A stretch of DNA of 64,000 nucleotides from Granulicella aggregans (GTDB lineage: Bacteria > Acidobacteriota > Terriglobia > Terriglobales > Acidobacteriaceae), in assembly GCF_014203275.1 (NCBI RefSeq), contig NZ_JACHIP010000001.1:1178001-1242000 (forward strand). Direction: 5' to 3'. The position numbers and the translations under genes were made by a program. Numbering within the stretch: position 1 is the stretch's first letter; each line of letters starts with the position of its first letter. Shown piece after piece: positions 34,136-51,092 of this stretch. A model generated the notes under the pieces. The model made no database searches and was not told the origin of the DNA. It saw only the letters and a program-made list of their open reading frames with translations.

Positions 34136-35500
34136 ATGTCCTTACGCTTCAAGTGCTTCGCTCTCGCTGCCGCAACGGTCCTGATCTCTCCGTTCGCGAC
34201 CGCCCAATCCGGCACCGTGCTCACAGGGCAGGACGCCTTCACCGACTACTCGAAGGAACACCCCGGCGTTCGCCGTCATCTCACCGTCGCAGACCTCCCC
34301 GAGCCGAAGCCTGACGAGTCCGTCGATAATGGCCCACCGGTCATCCCTCGGCCAGACGGCGCAATGCCCGTAGCTCCCGCGGGCTTCAAAGTTGAAATCT
34401 ACGCCCAGGGCTTCACCGAGCCTCGTCTGATCCGCACCGCGCCCAACGGCGATCTCTTCCTCGCCGACAGCAAAGCCGGCCAGATCAAGGTCCTTCGCGG
34501 CGTTGGATCTGACGGCAAGGTGGTCACTTCGGAGACCTTCGCAACCGGCCTCGACCATCCCTTCGGCATCGCCTTCTATCCGTCGGGACCAAGCCCCAAG
34601 TGGGTTTACATCGCGAACACGACTTCAGTCGTAAAGTTCGCCTATAAGGTCGGCGACTTGAAAGCGACAGGTGCGCCAGAGACCGTCGTCCAAACCCTCC
34701 CCGGCTACGCCCAGCTTCGCGGCGGCGGCCACTGGACCCGCGACGTCGTCTTCACCAAAGACGGCAGCAAGATGCTCATCTCCGTCGGATCGGCCTCGAA
34801 CGTCGACGATCCCGACACCCACCCTGGCGAGTTCCACCGCGCCAATGTCCTCGAGTTCACTCCAGCCGGCAAGTTCGTCAAGATCTACGCCTCCGGGCTC
34901 CGCAACTGCGTCGGCGAGGCCATCAATCCGATCACCGGGCAGCTCTGGTGCTCCACCAACGAGCGCGACCGCCTCGGCAACAACCTCGTCCCCGACTACA
35001 TCACCTCGGTCAAGGAAGGCGGCTTCTATGGCTGGCCCTGGTACTACATGGGCGGCCACCAGGACCCCCGCCTCGTCGGCACCCACCCCGAACTGAAGTC
35101 GAAGGTCCTCACCCCGGATGTGCTCGTAAACCCACACTTCGCCTCGCTCGAACTCACCTTCTACGCTCCGCCCGTCCGCTCCGACTCCTTCCCCGCCGAG
35201 TACAACGGCGACGGATTCGCCGCCGAACACGGGTCGTGGAATCGTGCCAAGCGGTCGGGATACGAAGTAATCCGCATCCCCATGCACGAAGGCCATGCCA
35301 CCGGCGAGTACGAAGACTTTCTCACCGGCTTCGTCACCGACGACGGCAAGGTCTGGGGCCGTCCCGTGGGCGTCACCGTAGGACACGACGGCTCGCTCTT
35401 CGTGACTGACGATGGGTCGCGCACCGTCTGGCACGTCACCTACACCGGCAACAAAGCAAACGCCTCCATCCCAGCCGGCGGCGCACCATCCACCCGATAA
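34136..35500 (+). CDS. Secreted sorbosone dehydrogenase/PQQ-glucose dehydrogenase-like beta-propeller
   Basis: 454 residues with a signal peptide (cleaved near FATAQ). Six-bladed propeller motifs: PAGFKVEIYAQGFTEPRLIRTAPNGDLFLADSKAGQIKVL, GLDHPFGIAFYPSG, HWTRDVVFTKDGSKMLISVGSASN, ALHP-type loop region, GGFYGWPWYYMGGHQDPR, ADGSLFVTDDGSRTVWHVTY-type C-terminal blade (here HDGSLFVTDDGSRTVWHV). Members oxidise sugars in the periplasm with PQQ, although many homologues are uncharacterised. ATG 34136 follows a GAGG site. No PQQ synthesis gene is in the window. Confidence 0.85.
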   Translation: MSLRFKCFALAAATVLISPFATAQSGTVLTGQDAFTDYSKEHPGVRRHLTVADLPEPKPDESVDNGPPVIPRPDGAMPVAPAGFKVEIYAQGFTEPRLIRTAPNGDLFLADSKAGQIKVLRGVGSDGKVVTSETFATGLDHPFGIAFYPSGPSPKWVYIANTTSVVKFAYKVGDLKATGAPETVVQTLPGYAQLRGGGHWTRDVVFTKDGSKMLISVGSASNVDDPDTHPGEFHRANVLEFTPAGKFVKIYASGLRNCVGEAINPITGQLWCSTNERDRLGNNLVPDYITSVKEGGFYGWPWYYMGGHQDPRLVGTHPELKSKVLTPDVLVNPHFASLELTFYAPPVRSDSFPAEYNGDGFAAEHGSWNRAKRSGYEVIRIPMHEGHATGEYEDFLTGFVTDDGKVWGRPVGVTVGHDGSLFVTDDGSRTVWHVTYTGNKANASIPAGGAPSTR

Positions 35501-35543
35501 TTCATACGCGCGCTTTAGACTGGTTACGAGGAAGCGCGAAGGT

Positions 35544-36419
35544 ATGAGATTCAGGTTCAACGGTCACAGCAAGTCTTTTCTAGCAATCGCCGCCGCTGTG
35601 CTTTTGACGGGCTCAACGAGTCCATCAAAAGCACAGCAGGCGGTAAAGGTCGACCAGAAAGCCCTGCTGGATCAAGTCCGACACGCGTATTACCTGCCTC
35701 TAGATCGTGGCGTACAGGGATTCTCCTGCAACGTATCGTTCGATTGGGCGGCGGTGCTAGAACGCGCCTCGGGCCGGAAGATTTCCTCAAAGGAAGCGAC
35801 CGTCGTCTCGCTCAAAAGCGCTACGACAACCGTCACGAACGACTATGCAAAGGGCGCCGTCGCAAAAGGCACCTATCCCGGAACACAGCCGCTGGCAGGT
35901 TCACCCGTAGCCAGCCGCCAGAAGATTCTGAACAACCTAGTCAAGGCCAGCCTCGACGGTTGGGACCCTTTCCTCAGCAATCGCATCTTTCCTCTCGAAG
36001 CGACCACTTACCGCTTCGAGTCTGTGCCCACCGGCTACCGCCTGACGCTCGATGGCGGCACCTTCTTCTCCATCCTCGACCTCGATCCAAAGCTGAAGGT
36101 CACCCACGGCGAGAGCCATCTGAACGGCACCACAACCGAGTTCACACCGGAGTTCGACACCAGCACCCATGGCTGGCTGCTCACCTCGTTGAAGACCGTG
36201 ACCACGCACGCGGCCACCGGACTTGCAGCGGAGACGAAGGCAGCCTCTTCCTCAACTTCGCCGGAAGATGAAGACAAGGCAAGCTTCATCTACTCCTACC
36301 AGTTCGTCGATGACCTCTTGGTGCCGAAACATGTCATCGTTCAATATGGCGAGGGCCAGGAAACCCCTTACGACCTGACAGACTGCACGCTGACCAAGGC
36401 CGCGCAAACAAAGCCCTAA
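35544..36419 (+). CDS. Secreted hypothetical protein
   Basis: 291 residues from ATG 35544 (GAAGG just upstream), with a signal peptide (FLAIAAAVLLTGSTSPSKAQ). The mature part is mixed alpha/beta; it has one early Cys (GFSCNVSFDW) and one late Cys (YDLTDCTLTK) that could form a disulphide. Segments such as YRLTLDGGTFFSILDLDPKLKVTHGES suggest a beta-rich lipid- or polymer-binding fold, but I do not recognise a family. It follows the sorbosone dehydrogenase-like gene by 43 bp and may share its message. Confidence 0.7.
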   Translation: MRFRFNGHSKSFLAIAAAVLLTGSTSPSKAQQAVKVDQKALLDQVRHAYYLPLDRGVQGFSCNVSFDWAAVLERASGRKISSKEATVVSLKSATTTVTNDYAKGAVAKGTYPGTQPLAGSPVASRQKILNNLVKASLDGWDPFLSNRIFPLEATTYRFESVPTGYRLTLDGGTFFSILDLDPKLKVTHGESHLNGTTTEFTPEFDTSTHGWLLTSLKTVTTHAATGLAAETKAASSSTSPEDEDKASFIYSYQFVDDLLVPKHVIVQYGEGQETPYDLTDCTLTKAAQTKP

Positions 36420-36466
36420 AGTCAATTCCATGAATCATGGATGAATCTTTTTCGCGCACCCAAACC

Positions 36467-36500
36467 TGGCGTGTTCTGCGTAAAGTTTGGCGCGTTTTGC
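36467..36500 (+). promoter_or_regulatory. Direct-repeat operator, probable AraC-family binding site
   Basis: TGGCGTGTTCTGC (36467-36479) and TGGCGCGTTTTGC (36488-36500) match at 11 of 13 positions and are spaced exactly 21 bp start to start, two helical turns, as expected for AraC-type activators. The second half-site abuts where a -35 box would lie, 38 bp before the alcohol dehydrogenase start. The AraC-family gene is directly downstream. Binding is inference. Confidence 0.6.
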
Positions 36501-36537
36501 ATCTCGCTCCTGTCGAAGACGATCTACTCTTTGACAC

Positions 36538-37599
36538 ATGTACAACGCCAAAGCCTACTCCGCTGCCAGTGCGTCATCGCCGCTCGCATCCACCACGATC
36601 GCGCGGCGCGATCCAACCGAAACCGATGTACAGATTGAGATCCTCTTCTGCGGCATCTGTCACTCAGACCTTCACCAGGCCCGCAACGAGTGGAGCGGCT
36701 TCATGCCCACCGTCTACCCCTGCGTCCCCGGCCACGAGATCGTCGGCCGCGTCACCTCCGTCGGCTCCGCAGTCACCACGTTCAAAGCAGGCGACCTCGC
36801 CGCTGTCGGCTGCATGGTCGACTCCGACGGCACCTGCCCGGAGTGCCTGGCAGGCTTCGAACAGTTCTGCCACAACGCAACCCTGACCTACAACTTCCCC
36901 GACAAGCACACCGGCGGAGTCACCTATGGCGGCTACTCGGACAGCGTAGTCGTCGACCAGCGCTTTGTCCTGAAGGTTCCCTCGAACCTCGACCTTGCAG
37001 GCGCGGCTCCATTGCTCTGCGCCGGCATCACCACCTACTCCCCCATGCACCACTGGGGTGTGACCAAGGGCAAGAAGGTCGGCGTTGTCGGCCTCGGCGG
37101 CCTCGGACACATGGGCGTAAAGTTCGCCCACGCGCTCGGCGCAGAAGTCGTTCTCTTCACCACCTCACCCGGCAAGAAGGATGACGCCCTCCGCCTCGGT
37201 GCCGACGAAGTTGTCATCTCGAAGAACGCCGATGAGATGGCGAAGCACGCAGGCAGCTTCGACTTCATCCTCGACTGCGTCTCCGCCGACCACGACATCA
37301 ACGCCTTCCTCAGCCTCCTTCGTCGCGACGGCAATCTCTGCCTCGTCGGAGCTCCGGAAAAGCCGCTCGCCGTCTCCGCCTTCAACCTGCTCTTTGGCCG
37401 TAAGAGCCTCTCCGGCTCGCCCATCGGAGGCATCGCCGAAACCCAGGAGATGCTCGACTTCTGCGGCCAACACAACATCACCTCGGATGTAGAAATCATC
37501 CCCATTCAGAAGGTGAACGACGCCTACGACCGGCTGTTGAAGTCCGACGTAAAGTATCGCTTCGTCATCGACATGGCATCGCTCAAGACAGAGGCATAA
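36538..37599 (+). CDS. Zinc-dependent NAD(P) alcohol dehydrogenase (YahK/cinnamyl-alcohol type)
   Basis: 353 residues of the medium-chain dehydrogenase superfamily. Catalytic zinc ligands Cys (CGICHSDLHQ) and GHE in CVPGHEIVGRV; NAD(P) fold VGVVGLGGLGHMGVKFAHALG. The family reduces aldehydes in the cytoplasm, usually with NADPH. Oddity: the structural zinc loop reads CMVDSDGTCPECLAGFEQFC, so the first of the four usual cysteines is Asp. Preceded by the 21-bp direct-repeat operator and followed after 5 bp by an AraC regulator, forming a two-gene unit. Confidence 0.93.
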   Translation: MYNAKAYSAASASSPLASTTIARRDPTETDVQIEILFCGICHSDLHQARNEWSGFMPTVYPCVPGHEIVGRVTSVGSAVTTFKAGDLAAVGCMVDSDGTCPECLAGFEQFCHNATLTYNFPDKHTGGVTYGGYSDSVVVDQRFVLKVPSNLDLAGAAPLLCAGITTYSPMHHWGVTKGKKVGVVGLGGLGHMGVKFAHALGAEVVLFTTSPGKKDDALRLGADEVVISKNADEMAKHAGSFDFILDCVSADHDINAFLSLLRRDGNLCLVGAPEKPLAVSAFNLLFGRKSLSGSPIGGIAETQEMLDFCGQHNITSDVEIIPIQKVNDAYDRLLKSDVKYRFVIDMASLKTEA

Positions 37600-37604
37600 G
37601 CACC

Positions 37605-38642
37605 ATGGGCAGACACTTCCGGATTCCCGGCAGACTGCACGCAAGATTGCAGGAAGCGGGAATCCGTGTGCCTGCCCTGCTTCAAAGCGCGGGTCTGCCG
37701 CCAGGCCTCTTCGACCAGCCCCGCATCCTCGTCACGACCGAAGAGCTCTTCGCCCTCTGGTGTGAAATAGGCCGCGCCGGACACGCCTCCATCGGCCTCG
37801 CTTTGGGTACAGAAGCAAAGGCCGAGAACTTCGATCCCATCACCCTCGCCGCTCTCGCTGCCCCATCCTTCGGCGAGGCCATGCGCCAGGTAGCCCGCTA
37901 CAAGACGCTCTCCTGCCCTGAGGAGATCCATCACGAGACCCACGCCGGAGAGTGGAGCATCCACTTCCGCTGGCTCCTCGCCGAGAGTCCCGAGCCCGAA
38001 GTCCTAACCGACCTCTGCTTCGCCTGGATCCTGTCGATCGCCCGCCACGGCACCGGCCAATCCATCTCTCCGCTACGCATCGAGTTGAAGCGACCGGCCC
38101 CTAAACACAGAGTCTTCGAGCGCCACTTCGACTGCCACGTCACCTACAGCGCCTCGAAAAATTCCGTCATCTTCCGCGAGTCCGACACCGCGCTACCCTT
38201 CATCACGCGTAACGCCGAACTCCTCGGCATGCTCGCCCCGCAGTTCGACCAGGAGATGAAGCAGACGGGCGCGCAGCAGACCTTCGCCGAAGTCGTTCGC
38301 ACAGTCATCCAGCGCAAGCTCATAGGCGGCCGCCCAAAGATGCGCGAGATCGCCCGCGAGCTGCACCTCAGCTCACGCACGCTGCAACGCCGCCTGCAGG
38401 ACGACGGCTTCACCTTCCAGCAAGTGATGGAGCAGTCACGCCACCAGCTTGCGCGGCACTACCTGAAGAACTCGATGCTCGGTTTGAACGAGGCCGCCTA
38501 CATGCTAGGCTTCGTCGATTCGAACTCGTTCGTCCGCGCTTTCCGCACATGGGAGGGTCTTCCGCCCGCCCATTGGCGCGAGCTGGAACGATCCAGACCA
38601 CAGCCCGAGACAACAGAACAACTGGAAGTCTGCCTGACGTAG
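37605..38642 (+). CDS. AraC-family transcriptional regulator (AraC-type ligand-binding domain)
   Basis: 345 residues. N-terminal arabinose-operon-regulator-type/OruR-like domain (LLQSAGLPPGLFDQPRILVTTEELFALW, ASIGLALGTEAKAENFDPITLAALAAPSFGEAMRQVARYKTL), C-terminal double helix-turn-helix (MREIARELHLSSRTLQRRLQDDGFTFQQVMEQSRHQLARHYL and LGLNEAAYMLGFVDSNSFVRAFRTWEGLPPAHWR). Starts 5 bp after the dehydrogenase stop. Likely activates the unit through the direct repeats at 36467-36500 in response to an aldehyde or alcohol (inference). Confidence 0.93.
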   Translation: MGRHFRIPGRLHARLQEAGIRVPALLQSAGLPPGLFDQPRILVTTEELFALWCEIGRAGHASIGLALGTEAKAENFDPITLAALAAPSFGEAMRQVARYKTLSCPEEIHHETHAGEWSIHFRWLLAESPEPEVLTDLCFAWILSIARHGTGQSISPLRIELKRPAPKHRVFERHFDCHVTYSASKNSVIFRESDTALPFITRNAELLGMLAPQFDQEMKQTGAQQTFAEVVRTVIQRKLIGGRPKMREIARELHLSSRTLQRRLQDDGFTFQQVMEQSRHQLARHYLKNSMLGLNEAAYMLGFVDSNSFVRAFRTWEGLPPAHWRELERSRPQPETTEQLEVCLT

Positions 38643-38896
38643 CGTTACCAGATTCCGGATCGAAATCCGATACGCCACAACCCTTCGCAGCCTGTGCCTC
38701 AGCATTCCCTTGTCTACGCGATGTCCTCCTCGAAGGGGATGAACTCTGCTCGTCTAGAGACAGAGATGAGCCTCGTAGGATGGCATTTTTTGGCTTCCTC
38801 GGCGACGAACTTTTCCGACAACGATTTTTTAACTTCATCTCTTCCGAGAACTTAAGTTGCTAAAAATAAAGCCATTTAGCACTTATACGAAATTTG

Positions 38897-38926
38897 TTGA
38901 CAACCGTATGTAAACAAATTTATAGT
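38897..38926 (+). promoter_or_regulatory. Strong sigma-70 promoter of the TonB-C-domain gene
   Basis: Perfect TTGACA (38897-38902), 18-bp spacer, TATAGT (38921-38926), in an AT-rich stretch, followed by a leader of about 30 nt and the GAGGTTCCT-ATG start at 38962. The best promoter in the window. Confidence 0.85.
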
Positions 38927-38961
38927 GGTGAAGGTTACTCCTAATCGAAATCGAGGTTCCT

Positions 38962-39450
38962 ATGCGCCAAGCTCTTGCAATTGCAGCCGCCTTCCTGCTC
39001 CCGACCATGCTTCACGCCCAGGCAATGGTGCCTGCAACCACCCAGGCTTCGCCGAACGCTCCCGTGATTGAAGCTCGCCTGACCATGCCGGCAGAGCCGG
39101 GTCAGCCCTCGGCCCTCGCCTACGGCTTCGACGGTATCCCGGTGGCCTCGCCCGTGCGGGTCACGACCGGCATCACCCCACCCGAACTGATTTCGATGGC
39201 TGATATCCACGCGGACAACGACGTCAGATGGCATGCGTCGGGTGAGGATAAGATCGTTGTCGTCTCGATGATCGTCAACAAAGCCGGCAAGCCCACGAAC
39301 CTGAAGATCACGAAGTCTGCCGGCGAAGAACTGGACAACAACGTACTCGCATCGGTAGCGAAGTACCACTACAAGCCAGGCCAGTTGAACCACCAGCCCA
39401 CCGAGGTTGAAGTGAACCTCGAGATCATCATCCACGCCCCGAGCTTCTAA
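38962..39450 (+). CDS. Small secreted TonB C-terminal-domain protein
   Basis: 162 residues. Signal peptide (cleaved near MLHAQ), a linker, then a TonB C-terminal fold: DKIVVVSMIVNKAGKPTNLKITKSAGEELDNNVLASVAKYHYKPGQ and EVEVNLEII. It lacks the membrane anchor and Pro-rich spacer of classical TonB, so it is a free periplasmic TonB-C-like protein, a type common in Acidobacteria. Own strong promoter and own perfect terminator: a monocistronic, probably highly expressed gene. Confidence 0.85.
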   Translation: MRQALAIAAAFLLPTMLHAQAMVPATTQASPNAPVIEARLTMPAEPGQPSALAYGFDGIPVASPVRVTTGITPPELISMADIHADNDVRWHASGEDKIVVVSMIVNKAGKPTNLKITKSAGEELDNNVLASVAKYHYKPGQLNHQPTEVEVNLEIIIHAPSF

Positions 39451-39509
39451 AAGTTCGCCGGAGAAGTTCGTCCAGCCTTAGCCTTCTGCCAGATTTGGCC
39501 CTCCCGCTA

Positions 39510-39541
39510 CCGGGCAGACTCAATGAGTCTGCCCGGTTTTT
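39510..39541 (+). terminator. Rho-independent terminator of the TonB-C-domain gene
   Basis: Perfect 12-bp stem CCGGGCAGACTC/GAGTCTGCCCGG with loop AAT, then TTTTT, 60 bp after the stop codon. Confidence 0.95.
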
Positions 39542-39587
39542 ATTGAAATAAAGGGTTTCTGGACGACCTGTTGGGACGCATCGCTTA

Positions 39588-39695
39588 TCAGATCGTCGGC
39601 ACCGCATAGTCGCGAATCTCCGGATCGAGCGTCATCAATGGAATGCTCTCGGCCAACGTCTGGGCCACAAGCAGGCGGTCGCCGGGATCGTGGGA
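39588..39695 (-). pseudogene. C-terminal remnant of a VapC-type PIN toxin
   Basis: A 35-codon open piece between two stops reads HDPGDRLLVAQTLAE then SIPLMTLDPEIRDYAVPTI. The DPxDRLLVAQA block is the typical third acidic motif of VapC ribonucleases. No start, no N-terminal half and no antitoxin remain nearby. Confidence 0.75.
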
Positions 39696-39822
39696 TCAGG
39701 GTAGATGCGGGTGGGACTCGGGTCAATGCGTTTCTTCGGGATAACAAAGCGGTTCGCGCTCTGCCCGAATGCCCGTAGCTATAAGCGAGCTATGGACGGA
39801 CATCCGGCCTCAATGGCTACCA

Positions 39823-40143
39823 TCAGACAAAAAATTTCACCACTCCAGCGAACGCTAGGATCAACGCACAGTACTGCATTGGAATCCAGAAGAGGGTATG
39901 TTTTTTGCGCAACGTCACAGCCTGCCCTGTCTGCGGGTCAACTAGCACACGGCCAGGGCCTGTGAGCTTATTTCCAAGGAGCCAAACAATCCCCGCAGAA
40001 ATGATCAGGCTCATGCCCCATATCCAATGATGGGTGTCGGTATAGCCCTCTCCGAATTTTCCATCGAATATCTTTTCGAAGAGCACAGCAATGAGAACAG
40101 GTATAAGCGCAGCGAGAAATCCAAAACCTTGCCAGATAATCAA
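39823..40143 (-). CDS. Small three-helix membrane protein, hypothetical
   Basis: 106 residues from TTG 40143, with GAGGT 6 nt upstream. Helices at about 5-24, 42-57 and 87-104 (FGFLAALIPVLIAVLFEKIF, HWIWGMSLIISAGIVWLLG, PMQYCALILAFAGVVKFFV) and a soluble loop GPGRVLVDPQTGQAVTLRKKHTLF that resembles small membrane proteins with a zinc-ribbon-less RDD-like loop. I do not recognise the family. It stands alone between two broken toxin genes. Confidence 0.7.
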   Translation of the reverse strand: MIIWQGFGFLAALIPVLIAVLFEKIFDGKFGEGYTDTHHWIWGMSLIISAGIVWLLGNKLTGPGRVLVDPQTGQAVTLRKKHTLFWIPMQYCALILAFAGVVKFFV

Positions 40144-40208
40144 TTCAGACCTCAGTAGAAAGGGAATAACGCAAATTCTACACCGAGGTTTACCCGCTCT
40201 AATTGACG

Positions 40209-40248
40209 AACTAAGGCAGAGCTGCCTTCCAGCAGCATCTGCTTAGTT
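40209..40248. other. Imperfect long hairpin downstream of the vapC pseudogene
   Basis: AACTAA/TTAGTT, GCAGA/TCTGC and GCTG/CAGC arms fold into one 40-nt hairpin with small bulges. No T-run on either strand. Could be a weak terminator or a repeat-derived element. Confidence 0.45.
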
Positions 40249-40257
40249 CCCGGACTC

Positions 40258-40640
40258 TCAGTCCCAAAGTGTTTCGACTTCGTAGAGAAGAATCTTGGCG
40301 TCTTTCGTGACCAAATGAAGCGATAACGCCTGCGCTTGAGAGATCAACATCCGATCGAACGGATCGCCGTGGTGTCTGGGCAAGGTGCTGAAGCAGTGAT
40401 GTCCTTTGAAGTGATTGGAAGAAAGGCATCGACCAACTGATCCATTCTTTCAACCATCTTCGCTACCGTCGAGCCACCGATTGGCAGACGGCCTGCACCT
40501 GCCTTATTCGAGAGTTCCCAGACCGTTGCCAGACTGATAAAGACTTCATTCTCTTCATCTGAAATCGACTCGCGGGCTAGATCAGGAAGCTTCTCCGGTT
40601 CATAAAGCGACCAGAAGACAGCGTGGGAATCGAGCAGCAG
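40258..40640 (-). pseudogene. VapC-type PIN-domain toxin, frameshifted
   Basis: From TTG 40640 (overlapping the antitoxin stop as TTGA) the frame reads MRLLLDSHAVFWSLYEPEKL, VFISLATVWELSNKAGAGRL and ends in PITSKDITASA. It then breaks near 40,372; a second frame continues LPRHHGDPFDRMLISQAQAL and ends VTKDAKILLYEVETLWD before TGA 40258. Together they hold the PIN acidic residues (LLDSHA, WEL, DPFDR, TKD). One small indel at the ASA/LPR junction inactivates it. Confidence 0.82.
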
Positions 40641-40914
40641 TCTCAAATCTCGCCCGACGTCATGAGCGGAGCGTCGTTCATCTGACACTCAAGCTCTTTA
40701 TCCATGGCCGCCCACTCCTATTCGCCTGGCACACGCATCTCGCCGCGGCCAGCACCAAGGATACGACGACCTGTTTTTTTACGGGCGGCTGGGCGGAAGC
40801 GATCAGAATAAGAGTCGGGTTATTAGGACGCAAGATCTCAATAGGTTCGCCGTTATCAGCGGCATCGGCCAAAGCGGCCAGATGGCTTTCAGCGTATTGG
40901 AAGCTGACATTCAC
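40637..40914 (-). pseudogene. Phd/VapB-type antitoxin, frameshift plus stop
   Basis: GTG 40914 opens MNVSFQYAESHLAALADAADNGEPIEILRP and continues to PPVKK, a Phd-fold antitoxin that binds DNA. At a run of seven A (minus strand, near 40,780) the frame shifts; the other frame continues KKTGRRILGAGRGEMRVPGE, then an in-frame TAG, then EWAAMDKELECQMNDAPLM and TSGEI. Two lesions, so the gene is dead. It overlapped the toxin by 4 nt, the usual coupling. Confidence 0.8.
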
Positions 40915-40962
40915 TAGCTTGAGGGTAGTCGCGGGTATTTCGCTGCGTCAATGGAAATGAAC

Positions 40963-40992
40963 AACGGGCGAACTCTCTCGAGTCCGCCCGTT
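40963..40992 (-). terminator. Hairpin terminator downstream of rpoC
   Basis: AACGGGCG(g)ACTC-GAGA-GAGT(t)CGCCCGTT on the minus strand, 55 nt after the rpoC stop. Strong stem; the following sequence is only weakly T-rich. Confidence 0.65.
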
Positions 40993-41046
40993 CTTGCTGC
41001 TGTAGTTCGTAGTTTTACGCGAAGCGTGCAAGACCGCACGAAGTGC

Positions 41047-45237
<4,191 letters not shown>

Positions 45238-45371
45238 AGTTTACGTCTCCGTTATTGCAGCGGGCGGCTGCTGTTAGATCTATCTGTTCCGCGATGACTC
45301 TAGGCGCATCGCGATGCCTTTGGTTCTGGTGCCAGATGCTTGTTTTCGATTGTGGGTGCTACATAGCTTGG

Positions 45372-45397
45372 GGTGGCGCGACCTTCGCCGCGCCACC
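45372..45397 (-). other. Hairpin in the rpoB-rpoC spacer
   Basis: GGTGGCGCG/CGCGCCACC, a perfect 9-bp stem with an 8-nt loop, 7 nt after the rpoB stop, without T-run. Probably an RNA stability or processing element rather than a terminator. Confidence 0.6.
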
Positions 45398-45404
45398 TTC
45401 GTAA

Positions 45405-49874
<4,470 letters not shown>

Positions 49875-50582
49875 GCTCTCTCCTGAGACTTGACTTCGAG
49901 GCCTCCCGAAGACCTCAACAGGCATCCATCTGCCTGCCGGGTTCGAGAGGTGAAGAGCAGCGCCTGCTGCTCTCCGGGTTCACTTCTGGTGTGCTTCAAG
50001 ACCGGGTCCGACTGCCCTCGCTGCAGCCTCGCCCGCGCACAAAAATTTTTCTTCCGGCTGAAACTAGCCCGGGACTCTCTACTTCTCGTACCGCAGCCCG
50101 ATGCACTCTGGGCTTGAACTTTTTACTTCCGATTCACCGTTCCGGCTGCTATAAATCCGTAAGAAACGACCGTTGCAGCCGATAAAGCTCCAGAGAAGTG
50201 GTTGAGACGGCAAAAGCGCCCACACGGACACGAACGTCCACGGAGCGCATAGACCGACTTTTGCACTTACTCTTGATTGCTGATAATTCGTTTCACCCTT
50301 GCTCGCTAACCGAGCTAGAGGCTTGCCTGTATCACAGTGTGCGTCCGCCGCAGAGGCACATCGTGGCCGGCCTCATAACCTGGCTTTCCAGGATAGACCG
50401 GATGAATCAGAGCTGACTTCGGGGTTTGAAGCAAAGATCAAGCAGAAACAGTGTTGAATCGAGCTATCCAATGTTGGGGAAGACTCTACCCGGCACATAA
50501 AACAGGTGCGCCCGGACAGAGGCGATATCTCCATTGGAGATAATAGCGCCTTCTGGCCGGGACTGCAAGCTGAGGAAATCTG
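49875..50582 (-). other. Long rplL-rpoB spacer with two hairpins
   Basis: About 700 bp without a convincing gene. Near rplL is an extended hairpin (50511-50561), near rpoB a perfect AGAGCAGC/GCTGCTCT stem (49954-49961/49966-49973, loop 4). By analogy with E. coli, where this spacer has an attenuator and an RNase III site, it may set the ratio of L7/L12 to RpoB. A separate rpoB promoter is likely but no clear boxes were found. Confidence 0.5.
50511..50561 (-). other. Extended hairpin after rplL, RNase III-site-like
   Basis: TATCTCC/GGAGATA core extended by GGCG/CGCC and CCCGG/CCGGG arms with small bulges gives roughly 20 paired positions, 22-72 nt after the rplL stop. TTTTATG follows on the minus strand 8 nt later, so partial termination is also possible. 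Confidence 0.6.
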
Positions 50583-50954
50583 TTACTTGATTTCGACGGT
50601 AGCGATGCCATCGAACTTCTTCGCGAGGGCGGCCGCATCGTCCTTGGAGATGTTCTCCTTCAACGGCTTAGGAGCTCCGTCGACGAGATCCTTGGCTTCC
50701 TTCAAGCCGAGACCCGTAACTTCACGGACGGTCTTGATGGTGCTGATCTTGTTCGCGCCGGCATCCTTGAGGATGACGGTGAACTCGGTCTTCTCTTCAA
50801 CGACTGCCGCTGCTGCGCCGCCGCCTGCTGCCGGGGCTGCAACCGCTGCTGCTGCCGATACGCCAAGACGCTCTTCGAGCTTCTTCACAAGTGCCGAAGC
50901 CTCGAGCAGGCTAAGGCTAACGATCTGATCTTCCAATTGCTGAATGTCTGCCAT
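50583..50954 (-). CDS. rplL: 50S ribosomal protein L7/L12
   Basis: 123 residues, normal length. N-terminal dimerisation helices ([28 protein letters not shown]), an Ala/Gly hinge ([20 protein letters not shown]) and the C-terminal factor-binding domain ([44 protein letters not shown]). Dimers bind the C-terminal helix of L10. ATG 50954 has GGAG upstream; 138 nt after rplJ. Confidence 0.99.
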   Translation of the reverse strand: MADIQQLEDQIVSLSLLEASALVKKLEERLGVSAAAAVAAPAAGGGAAAAVVEEKTEFTVILKDAGANKISTIKTVREVTGLGLKEAKDLVDGAPKPLKENISKDDAAALAKKFDGIATVEIK

Positions 50955-51092
50955 GTTATCTCTCCAATTTCAATCTGAACTCGTATTGCTAACTACGTTC
51001 CGGGGCGGATCTTCTACCTCGGCTGCCCACATCCATCCAGGTTTCCGTTGCGCCCAGACAAGCGCACCCAAAAGGATGAGACAAAACTTGTT

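Noticed and set aside
50198..50416. 72-codon plus-strand frame in the rplL-rpoB spacer
   Set aside because: No ribosome site or recognisable similarity; runs against the ribosomal operon.
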